DNA of 46,036 bases, from the NCBI RefSeq assembly GCF_938028825.1, contig NZ_CALIZP010000047.1, positions 1 to 46,036 of the forward strand. Reading direction: 5' to 3'. Position numbers and translations under genes: made by a program. Shown piece by piece: positions 34,100 to 41,418 of this stretch (the stretch's first letter is position 1; each line of letters starts with the position of its first letter). Below the pieces are notes generated by a model. It was not told the DNA's origin and searched no databases. It saw nothing but the letters and a program-made list of their open reading frames with translations. This DNA comes from an uncultured Cardiobacterium sp. (GTDB lineage Bacteria; Pseudomonadota; Gammaproteobacteria; Cardiobacteriales; Cardiobacteriaceae).

Positions 34100-34840
34100 T
34101 CAGCGTGCGGGCGGCGGGGCGTAGCGGCCGTCGGCGGGGAAGGCGTTGGGTGCGCGCGGGTTGTCGTCTTGCAGTTCGTACACCACGGTGCCGATGATGC
34201 CGGTGTTTTGTACGCTGCCGTAGGCGCTGTGGGCGGCGTAGGCATCGTGCGGCGCGCCGAAGGTGAAGGCGGCGACAGTGTTGTCGTCTTTGCGGAAGCC
34301 TTCGATGGTGAGGCTGCCGTGCGGGCGCAGGACGTAGCCCGCGTCTTGCCGCCCGGCGGCACGGCCGTTCAGCACGTTCAGCCCGTCCACGCTGGCGACG
34401 ATTTCGTAGGTGCTGTTGCTGTTGTTTGTGTAGTGCAGGCGGTAGGTCCCGCCTTTTTTGCCTTGCAGGTAGTGGTGGTCGCGGTCACGGTAGAGCGGCA
34501 GTTTGGCACCGCGTTCGTCTTCGACGCTGAGGGCGATTTTCCCGGCGGCGAGTGCGATGCTGAGGATGCTGCGCCCCCGGTATGCTTTGGCGGCGTAGTG
34601 GATGTGGTTTTCGGCGATGGGGGTCGTGGTGGTGCGGTGCAGGCCGTAGGTTTCCTGCACGCGCGAGGCGATTTCGTCGCCCCATTCGGTGCCGAGGCGT
34701 TCGCCGGCTTTGGCGGTTTGCACGATGTTGCCGGCGGTGGTAACTTCGGGGCGGGCGGTCTCGCCTGGTACGGTGCTGCAAGCGGCAAGCAGGGCGGCGA
34801 GCAGGGTGGCAAGGAGGGCGGTGCGGCGGGAGGTTTGCAT
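34100..34840 (-). CDS. Putative lipoprotein of unknown function
   Basis: 246 residues with a lipoprotein signal peptide (lipobox LLAACS). The mature part has an N-terminal helical segment (TAKAGERLGTEWGDEIASRV), then a beta-rich region with RLHYTNNSNSTYEIVASVDG and GSLTIEGFRKDDNTVAAFTFG, and a short proline-rich end. I do not recognise the family. It is expected in the periplasm, anchored to the inner or outer membrane. It lies downstream of the secretion operon on the same strand but beyond its terminator. Confidence 0.78.
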   Translation of the reverse strand: MQTSRRTALLATLLAALLAACSTVPGETARPEVTTAGNIVQTAKAGERLGTEWGDEIASRVQETYGLHRTTTTPIAENHIHYAAKAYRGRSILSIALAAGKIALSVEDERGAKLPLYRDRDHHYLQGKKGGTYRLHYTNNSNSTYEIVASVDGLNVLNGRAAGRQDAGYVLRPHGSLTIEGFRKDDNTVAAFTFGAPHDAYAAHSAYGSVQNTGIIGTVVYELQDDNPRAPNAFPADGRYAPPPAR

Positions 34841-34863
34841 GGGTTGTTCCTGATGGGGTGAAT

Positions 34864-34892
34864 GAAAAAGCCGCCCGGGTGGACGGCTTCCT
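34864..34892 (-). terminator. Terminator of the aceEF-type I secretion operon
   Basis: On the minus strand, AAGCCG and CGGCTT pair around CCACCCGGG with one mismatch, followed by TTTTTCATT, just after the adaptor gene stop. Confidence 0.7.
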
Positions 34893-34900
34893 TGTCGCGT

Positions 34901-36130
34901 TCAGCGTTCTTGCAGTGCCTGTTTCATCCGGGTGATGGGTTTGATGAGGTACTGGAAGACGGTTTTTTTGCCGGTTTTGATGTCCACGGTGGCGACCATG
35001 CCGGGGATGATGCGCAGTTCTTTGCCGTTTTTGTCGGTGAGGCGGCTATCTTTGGTTTCAACGAGGACGCGGTAGTAGGACTGGTTGGCGTCGAGGTTGA
35101 GTTCGCTGCGGCGGCGTTCGTCGGTGAGGGTGTCGGGGCTGATGAGGGTAACGGTGCCGTCCAGGCCGCCATAGATGGCGTAGTCGTAAGCGGAGAGTTT
35201 GACGACGGCAGGCAGGCCGGGGCGGACGAAGGCAACGTCCTGCGGGCGGATGTAGGCCTGCACCAGCAGGGTGTCGTCCATCGGCACGATTTCCATGATG
35301 TCCTGCCCGGCGCTGATGACGCCGCCGACGGTGGTGACTTTGATGTTGTTGACGATGCCGCGCACGGGCGAGCGGATTTTGGAGCGTTCGACCGGATCGG
35401 CGTGCATGGCGAGGTTCTCCCGCGCCTGGGCGAGTTCGGCTTCGGTGCGCACGAGTTCGTTGTTGGCTTCGGTTTTGTACTGGTTGCGCCGTTCGTTGAT
35501 TTGCAGGGCGAGGTCGGCGGATTCGCGCTGCATGCGCAGGAGTTCGATTTCGGAGGAGACGCCGCGCTTGACCATCGCGGCGGTGCGGCGGATTTGTTCG
35601 TCGAGGATGCGTTTGCTTTGTTGCAGGCCGGTCACGGCTTCGTCCAGCGCTTTGCGCCGCGCCTTGTAGGCGCTGGTTTCGCGGTCGCGCAGTTCTTTGG
35701 AAACAATGTCGGGGAATTTGAGCGGTTTGTCGTAGGCTTCGCTGCGATAACGCGCCAGCATGGCTTCGAGGTTGACGACTTTGGCTTCGCTTTCGCGCAG
35801 GACGGCGGAGCTGCGGGTGTCGTCAATGGTGACGAGGACATCGCCCGCTTCGACCTGGTCGCCTTCTTTGACGTGCAATTCGGCGAGGATGCCGGGGTCC
35901 AGGCTCTGGATGACTTGCAGGCGGCTGCTGGGGATGATGGAACCCTGGCCGCGCGTGACTTCTTCGAGCTCGTTGTTGTAGGCCCAGATGACGAAGGCGG
36001 TGAGGAAGGTGGCGAGGAAGAAGATGCTCCACCACAGGCCGCGATGTTTTTCTTCTTGCAGGGCGGCGTTGAGGTCGCTGACGAGTTTCAGGTCTCTTTG
36101 CGACAGTTTCTGTTTTTTCCTAAGTGCCAT
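34901..36130 (-). CDS. Type I secretion membrane-fusion protein (HlyD/LapC family)
   Basis: 409 residues from ATG 36130 (MALRKKQKLSQRD); the frame extends to 36169 but would overlap the ABC gene. It has one membrane segment (about 34-54), a half lipoyl motif (ELHVKEGDQVEAGDVLVTID), a long coiled-coil hairpin (about 100-270), the second half motif (IRSPVRGIVNNIKV), and a C-terminal beta-barrel ending in GMVATVDIKTGKKTVFQYLI, typical of type I adaptors. It bridges the inner-membrane exporter and the outer-membrane TolC-type pore. It lies 7 bases after the exporter gene. Confidence 0.93.
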   Translation of the reverse strand: MALRKKQKLSQRDLKLVSDLNAALQEEKHRGLWWSIFFLATFLTAFVIWAYNNELEEVTRGQGSIIPSSRLQVIQSLDPGILAELHVKEGDQVEAGDVLVTIDDTRSSAVLRESEAKVVNLEAMLARYRSEAYDKPLKFPDIVSKELRDRETSAYKARRKALDEAVTGLQQSKRILDEQIRRTAAMVKRGVSSEIELLRMQRESADLALQINERRNQYKTEANNELVRTEAELAQARENLAMHADPVERSKIRSPVRGIVNNIKVTTVGGVISAGQDIMEIVPMDDTLLVQAYIRPQDVAFVRPGLPAVVKLSAYDYAIYGGLDGTVTLISPDTLTDERRRSELNLDANQSYYRVLVETKDSRLTDKNGKELRIIPGMVATVDIKTGKKTVFQYLIKPITRMKQALQER

Positions 36131-36137
36131 ATGTGCC

Positions 36138-38309
36138 TCAGATGTTTTCCTGTTTGCCGTGGCCGGCAATGACGGTTTGACCGCCCGGCTGTGGCGGCGG
36201 GCTGGCGGGCTTGCCGCTCAGGCGGTCGAGGACGGCCTGTTTCGGGCCGTCCATGACGATTTGCCCCTGTTCCATGACGATGATGCGATCCACCAGCATG
36301 AGGATTTGCGGACGGTGGGTGACGACGATCATGGTGCGGTCACGCACCCAGTCGGCGAGCGCACGCAGGACTTGCTGTTCGGTGTTTTGATCGAGTCCGC
36401 TGGTGGGTTCGTCAAGGAGGACGACGCGCGGATTGCGCAGGGTGAGGCGCGCGAGGTTGACGATTTGCTGCTGGCCGCCGGAGAGTCCGGCGCCGTTTTC
36501 GCCAAGCTGCATGTCGAGACCGTGCGGGTGCGACTGGATGAGGCGTTCGAGGCCGAAGCGTTTCAGGGCGTTCAGGAGGATTTCGTCGCTGTAAAAGCTG
36601 TCGGCGCGGGCGAGGTCGAGGTTGTCGCGCAGGCTGCCGAGGAAGAGGCGCGGCGATTGGGCGAGGAAGGCGACGGTGTTGCGCAGGTAGTAGGGGTCGA
36701 TTTGCCGCTCGTCCACATCATCCAGGGCGACCAGCCCTTTCTGCGGTTCGTACAGGCCGGAGGCGAGTTTGAGCAGGGTGGATTTACCGCTGCCGATGCG
36801 GCCGAGGATGGCGACTTTTTCCCCGGCGCGGATGTTGACGCTGAGGTTGTCGAGCACGCGCTTGCCTTCTTTACCGTAGGCGAAGTTGACGTTTTCGAAG
36901 GTGATTTTGCCTTGCGGGTGGTCGAGGGTGATGTATTGGCGGTCGGCGTGGCGCTCTATCGGGCGGTTGGTGATGTTGTTCACGCCGTGCAGGGCGAGGC
37001 GCGCCTGCTGGAAACGCACGGCGAGCCCCGCGATTTGCGCAACGGGGCCGAGGGCGCGGCCGGAGAGGATGACGCAGGCGATGAGCGCGCCCATGGTGAT
37101 GCGGTCATGCGGGTTGTCGGCGTGGATGAGGTAAGTGCCGTAAACGACGAGGATGACGGTGTTGAGCTGCTGCACGGCGGCGGAGAAGCTGGTGACGAAG
37201 TTGCTGATGTCGCGGGTTTTGATGCTCGATGCCGAGGTTTTCGCGGTGTAGGCGTCCCAGCGGCGCTGCGCCCAGCTGAACGCGTTGTTGGCTTTCAGGG
37301 TTTCGATGCCTTCGACGGCTTCAACCGCCAGGCCCTGCCGCTGCGAGGATTCGCGCATGGATTCGTTGATGGAACGCGACAGCGGCACTTGCGCGATGAC
37401 CCCGGCGAGGATGACCACCGGAATGATGGTGAGCGGCACCACGGCGAGCTGCCCGGCGACCATGTGCATCACCGAGATGAAGAGGAGGAAGAACGGCATA
37501 TCGACGAAGGCGAGCAGGCTGGCGCTGGTCATGAAGTCGCGCACGGATTCGAAGTCGCGTAAGTTGTTGGCATAAGAGCCGGAGGAGGCAGGCTTGTCCG
37601 CCATGCGCAGTTGCATGACGCGGCGGAAAAGCGCGGATGAGATGATGAGGTCGGCTTTTTTGCCGGCGATGTCGGTGAGGTGCCCCCGGATGAGTTTGGC
37701 GATGAATTCGAAGGTGATGGCAAGCGTCACGCCGATACTCAGCACCCACAGGGTTTCCATGGATTTGTTGGGGATGACGCGGTCATAGACGTTCATGACG
37801 TAGAGCGAGCTGACCAGCGCGAGGAAGTTGATGATGAAGGTGGCGACGATGACCTGGTAGTAGTAGCGGCGGAAGCGCCAGATGACGCGCCAGAACCAGC
37901 CTTTCGGCAGCTCGTATTCGGGCAGCTCGGAGCGCACGTCTTTCTCGGCTTTGGGCTTGATGAACCAGGTGTAGCCGAGGTACTGGCTTTGCAGGTCGGC
38001 CAGGGCGATGCGTTTTTCACCCATGCCGGCAAATTCCACCAGTGCTTCGTCGCCCTCGATTTTTTTCAGCACGGCGGCTTCGTTGTCGCGCAGCATGATG
38101 ACGGCGGGCAGGACGAGATTGGGGATTTTGCGCAGCGGGCGCTCTTGCAGGTAGTTGTCGAAGCCCTGGTATTTCAGCACTTCGGACAGTTCGCGGAAGT
38201 CGAAGTCGCCGACCTGGTCGCGCGGGGTCAGGGTTGCCAGGGTCACGCTGGCGAGCGGGGTACCCATGAGGCGGGTGAGCAGGCTGATGTGTTCGAGCAG
38301 GGCTTGCAT
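36138..38309 (-). CDS. Type I secretion ABC transporter (LapB family)
   Basis: A 723-residue exporter: an N-terminal C39-like domain without catalytic Cys (about 1-130), six membrane helices (about 165-450), then an ATPase domain with Walker A GRIGSGKST, signature LSGGQQQ, Walker B VVLLDEPTSGLD and switch His in VVTHR. The C39-like domain binds unfolded RTX substrates instead of cutting a leader. Sequence style and gene order (outer-membrane protein, ABC, adaptor) fit the LapEBC class that exports large RTX adhesins. It is intact, unlike the HlyB-type gene beside the RTX gene, and is therefore the likely exporter of that protein. Confidence 0.93.
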   Translation of the reverse strand: MQALLEHISLLTRLMGTPLASVTLATLTPRDQVGDFDFRELSEVLKYQGFDNYLQERPLRKIPNLVLPAVIMLRDNEAAVLKKIEGDEALVEFAGMGEKRIALADLQSQYLGYTWFIKPKAEKDVRSELPEYELPKGWFWRVIWRFRRYYYQVIVATFIINFLALVSSLYVMNVYDRVIPNKSMETLWVLSIGVTLAITFEFIAKLIRGHLTDIAGKKADLIISSALFRRVMQLRMADKPASSGSYANNLRDFESVRDFMTSASLLAFVDMPFFLLFISVMHMVAGQLAVVPLTIIPVVILAGVIAQVPLSRSINESMRESSQRQGLAVEAVEGIETLKANNAFSWAQRRWDAYTAKTSASSIKTRDISNFVTSFSAAVQQLNTVILVVYGTYLIHADNPHDRITMGALIACVILSGRALGPVAQIAGLAVRFQQARLALHGVNNITNRPIERHADRQYITLDHPQGKITFENVNFAYGKEGKRVLDNLSVNIRAGEKVAILGRIGSGKSTLLKLASGLYEPQKGLVALDDVDERQIDPYYLRNTVAFLAQSPRLFLGSLRDNLDLARADSFYSDEILLNALKRFGLERLIQSHPHGLDMQLGENGAGLSGGQQQIVNLARLTLRNPRVVLLDEPTSGLDQNTEQQVLRALADWVRDRTMIVVTHRPQILMLVDRIIVMEQGQIVMDGPKQAVLDRLSGKPASPPPQPGGQTVIAGHGKQENI

Positions 38310-38350
38310 GGAATGCCTTTTCCTTTTGGTTGTTTGTGGGGGTCGTCGGG

Positions 38351-40066
38351 TCAGCGTCGCCGCCGGGGGGCGGCGGTTTTGTTTTTGTTGGTGACTTTTT
38401 CGTTGTTATCCGCTGCCAGCGGAGTTTTTTTCGTTTTGTTTCCGGCGGTTTTGGCGGCGGTATTTTTGGCTGGGGTAGTGGTTTTGGGGGCGGCATTTGT
38501 GCCGTTTTTGGCGACGGCTTTGCCGGGCGTTTTTTTGCCGGTGGCGGGTGCGGGCTTCGCCTTGCTGCGGATGTCGAGATCGCCGGTTTCCATGATGAGT
38601 TCGCCGGAATCGCTGACGCGGACGAAGACCTGTTCCGGTCCGGTGTAGGGCTCGCTGCCGTCTTCTTCGCCGCCGGTGAAGGATTCGAGGTCAAGGGTGG
38701 CGGTTTCGTCGCTGTCTTCGCCCAGCGAGGTGAGTTGCAGCGGCTGTTCGGCTTTGTCCTTGCCGTCCTTTTTCTTGTCCTTGCCGTCCTTACCGTCTTT
38801 ATCCGCTTTTTCGGGTTCGCCCGCTTTGCTGACGTCGGGAATTTTCGCCCATTGCGCCAGATTGCCGGTGGCAGAGAGGTAGTCGAGTTTGGCCTTCATC
38901 AGGTCGTATTGCGCCTGCACGCGCAGTTGCTTGACGCTGGCCAGTTCGCTGTATGCGTTTACTACGTCCAGCAGGGTACGGGTGGCGATTTTGAACTGGT
39001 CTTCGTAGTCCACCACAACCTGTTCGAGGGCGCGCGCCTGCGATTCGCTGATTTCGATGCGTGACTGGTCTTCGCGCATTTGCAATGCGGCAACTTCGGC
39101 GCGCTGCACCAGGCTGTCGTGGATTTGATCCAGCTTGGCCTGCGCCGCCTGGGCCTGGTGGCGTTGCAATTCGATGGTCGGCGTGGTTGCCTTGTTGAAG
39201 ACATCCACCGACATGGTGAGATAGACGGAAGAGTCGTTGGTATTGGCCTCGGCTTTCAGGCCGACGGCCGGGTAACGCGAGCGTTCCGCCGCTTTCAGCG
39301 CCGCCTGGATGCTTTCCAGTTCGCGCGCCTGGGCACGGTAGCTGGGGTGCGCCAAGGCGTCTTCTTCGCTGACTTTGTACTTGTTGAGGAGATCGGTAAT
39401 CGGCATCTCGGCGAACGGGTCGGCCAGTTCGCCTTCGGTCACGGGCGGGTCAACGTAGCGCGCCAGACGGCGCAACGCGAGCCCCAATGCCCGCTCGTAG
39501 CTGATGATGGTTTCTTGTACTTGTATTTGCCGCGCCTCCGCCTGGGTAAATTCGGAACGGCGGCCGGGGTCGTATTCGAGGATGATGCGCAACTGTTTGA
39601 CGATATGGTCGTGCCGCGCCAGGTTTTCTTTGGCAACCCGCAGCGATTCACGCGCCTGCAAGGCTTCGAGGTAGTCGGAAGCGATCTGGAATGCCAGCTC
39701 CTCTGCGGTTTCGTTGGTTTTGTGTTTGTAGTATTGGGTTTTGACGCGGTCGCGTTCGATGCCCGCCCTGGTCGCGCCAAAATCGTAGAGGCGCCAGTCG
39801 GCTTCGACGCCGGGGGTGAATTTGTAACTGCCGCCGGTATTGAGGACGGGCTGGTTCACACCGGCCCGTACTTTCGGCCACAGTTCGGCTTCCGTCTGTT
39901 CTAGGGTGCTTTGGGCCACGCGCTGGTTGGCCTGCGCTTCGACGACCTGCGGATCCTTGACGACTGCCGCGCGCAAAATTTGCGGCAGGTTCCTGCCGCT
40001 TGCCCAAAATGAACAAGCTACCGCCACGAAAGCGGTGACGGTAGCAATACGGATAAGCCGTTTCAT
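38351..40066 (-). CDS. TolC/LapE-type outer-membrane protein with lysine-rich C-terminal tail
   Basis: 571 residues: a signal peptide (MKRLIRIATVTAFVAVACSF, with a lipobox-like VAVAC), then a TolC-type repeat pair of coiled coils and beta-strands (to about 413). A 158-residue extension follows (414-571): a Lys/Asp/Gly repeat, an acidic segment (GEDSDETATLDLESF), a short domain-like VFVRVSDSGELIMETG, then a Lys/Ala/Thr/Pro-rich stretch ending in RRRR. The TolC C-terminus is periplasmic, so the tail should face the periplasm. It starts only 9 bases after aceF with an AGGA site, and the ABC gene follows after 41 bases. Confidence 0.9.
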   Translation of the reverse strand: MKRLIRIATVTAFVAVACSFWASGRNLPQILRAAVVKDPQVVEAQANQRVAQSTLEQTEAELWPKVRAGVNQPVLNTGGSYKFTPGVEADWRLYDFGATRAGIERDRVKTQYYKHKTNETAEELAFQIASDYLEALQARESLRVAKENLARHDHIVKQLRIILEYDPGRRSEFTQAEARQIQVQETIISYERALGLALRRLARYVDPPVTEGELADPFAEMPITDLLNKYKVSEEDALAHPSYRAQARELESIQAALKAAERSRYPAVGLKAEANTNDSSVYLTMSVDVFNKATTPTIELQRHQAQAAQAKLDQIHDSLVQRAEVAALQMREDQSRIEISESQARALEQVVVDYEDQFKIATRTLLDVVNAYSELASVKQLRVQAQYDLMKAKLDYLSATGNLAQWAKIPDVSKAGEPEKADKDGKDGKDKKKDGKDKAEQPLQLTSLGEDSDETATLDLESFTGGEEDGSEPYTGPEQVFVRVSDSGELIMETGDLDIRSKAKPAPATGKKTPGKAVAKNGTNAAPKTTTPAKNTAAKTAGNKTKKTPLAADNNEKVTNKNKTAAPRRRR

Positions 40067-40075
40067 GTCTTCCTG

Positions 40076-41392
40076 TTACAGCAGGGTTCGCTTCATATCG
40101 CCGAGGATTTGCGCGAGCAAGGTCGTCATTCTCGCCCCCAGCGCTCCATCTATTACACGATGATCATAGGACAGGGACATGGGCAGCATCAAGCGCGGGA
40201 CAAAATCTTTGCCGTTCCACACCGGCTGCATCGCCGAGCGGGAGACACCGAGGATCGCCACTTCGGGGGAATTGACGATCGGCGTGAAGAAGGTTCCACC
40301 GATGCCGCCGAGGCTGGATATGGTCATGGACGCGCCGGACATGTCTTTCGGGGTCAGTTTGCCGTCGCGCGCCTTTTTGCTGATGGCAGCGAGATCGCTG
40401 GACAGTTCGAAGATGCCTTTTTTGTCCACGTCGCGGATGACCGGGACAACCAGGCCGTTCGGCGTGTCAACGGCGATTCCGATGTTGTAATACTTTTTCA
40501 GAATCAGCGTCTTGCCATCCGGCGACAGCGACGCGTTGAAGCGTGGCAGTTCTTTCAGGGCGCTGGTCAGGGCTTTCATCAGGAAGGCCAGCATGGTGAC
40601 GCGGACCCCGCGTTTTTCCGCTTCGGCCTTGAGCGAGACGCGGAAGGCTTCCAGCTCGGTGATGTCGGCGTAGTCGTGCTGGGTGACATGCGGGATGTTC
40701 AGCCAGCAGCGGATCATTGCCGCCCCGGTCAGCACGTTGATGCGTGACAGCGCCTGTTCTTCGATGGCGCCGAATTGCGAGAAATCGACGGCAGGCACCG
40801 GCGGGATGCCGCTGCCGCCGCTGACGGCGGCACCGCCTACGGGCGCGCCGTCTGCGAGGAGGCGCTTGACGTGGGCCTTGATGTCGGCTTCGAGGATGCG
40901 TCCGCGTGGGCCGGTGCCTTGCACCTTGCCGAGATCCACGTTCATTTCGCGCGCAAATTTGCGCATGGACGGGCTGGCATGGGCGGTAGCGAAAGCGGCT
41001 TCATCGATTTTGTCGTTGGTGGCAGTCTGTGCGGGAGCAGGTGCCGGAGCGGGGGCGGCGGCCGGGGCGGGTGCCGGTGCTGCCGGTTTGGGTGTTTCGG
41101 GGGCGGCAGGTTTCGGAGCTTCTGCCACAGGTGCCGCTGCCGGAGCGGCGGCTGCGCCACCCCCGCTGACGGTGGCGACCAGGTCGCCCTGTTTGACTTT
41201 GTCGCCAACGCGGATGGCAACCCGCTCCACTTTCCCGGCGATTTCCGCCGGAACTTCCATGGAGGCTTTGTCGGATTCCAGCACCAGCACGGACTGGCCG
41301 ACTTCGACGTTGTCGCCGGCCTTGATCAATACTTCGATGACATCAACGGCGTCAAAATCGCCAATGTCGGGGATGCGGATTTCATTGCTCAT
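40076..41392 (-). CDS. aceF: Pyruvate dehydrogenase E2, dihydrolipoamide acetyltransferase
   Basis: 438 residues: one lipoyl domain (lipoyl Lys42 in ESDKASMEVP), an Ala/Pro-rich linker (about 75-125), the peripheral subunit-binding domain (ASPSMRKFAREMNVDL, GTGPRGRI) and the catalytic domain with the HRVIDG motif near the C-terminus. It moves the acetyl group from E1 to CoA. E. coli AceF has three lipoyl domains; this one has only one. It follows aceE by 26 bases. No lpd (E3) gene follows; a type I secretion gene stands in its place. Confidence 0.96.
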   Translation of the reverse strand: MSNEIRIPDIGDFDAVDVIEVLIKAGDNVEVGQSVLVLESDKASMEVPAEIAGKVERVAIRVGDKVKQGDLVATVSGGGAAAAPAAAPVAEAPKPAAPETPKPAAPAPAPAAAPAPAPAPAQTATNDKIDEAAFATAHASPSMRKFAREMNVDLGKVQGTGPRGRILEADIKAHVKRLLADGAPVGGAAVSGGSGIPPVPAVDFSQFGAIEEQALSRINVLTGAAMIRCWLNIPHVTQHDYADITELEAFRVSLKAEAEKRGVRVTMLAFLMKALTSALKELPRFNASLSPDGKTLILKKYYNIGIAVDTPNGLVVPVIRDVDKKGIFELSSDLAAISKKARDGKLTPKDMSGASMTISSLGGIGGTFFTPIVNSPEVAILGVSRSAMQPVWNGKDFVPRLMLPMSLSYDHRVIDGALGARMTTLLAQILGDMKRTLL

Positions 41393-41418
41393 TTCAATAT
41401 CCTGTTTCTCTTCTGGAA

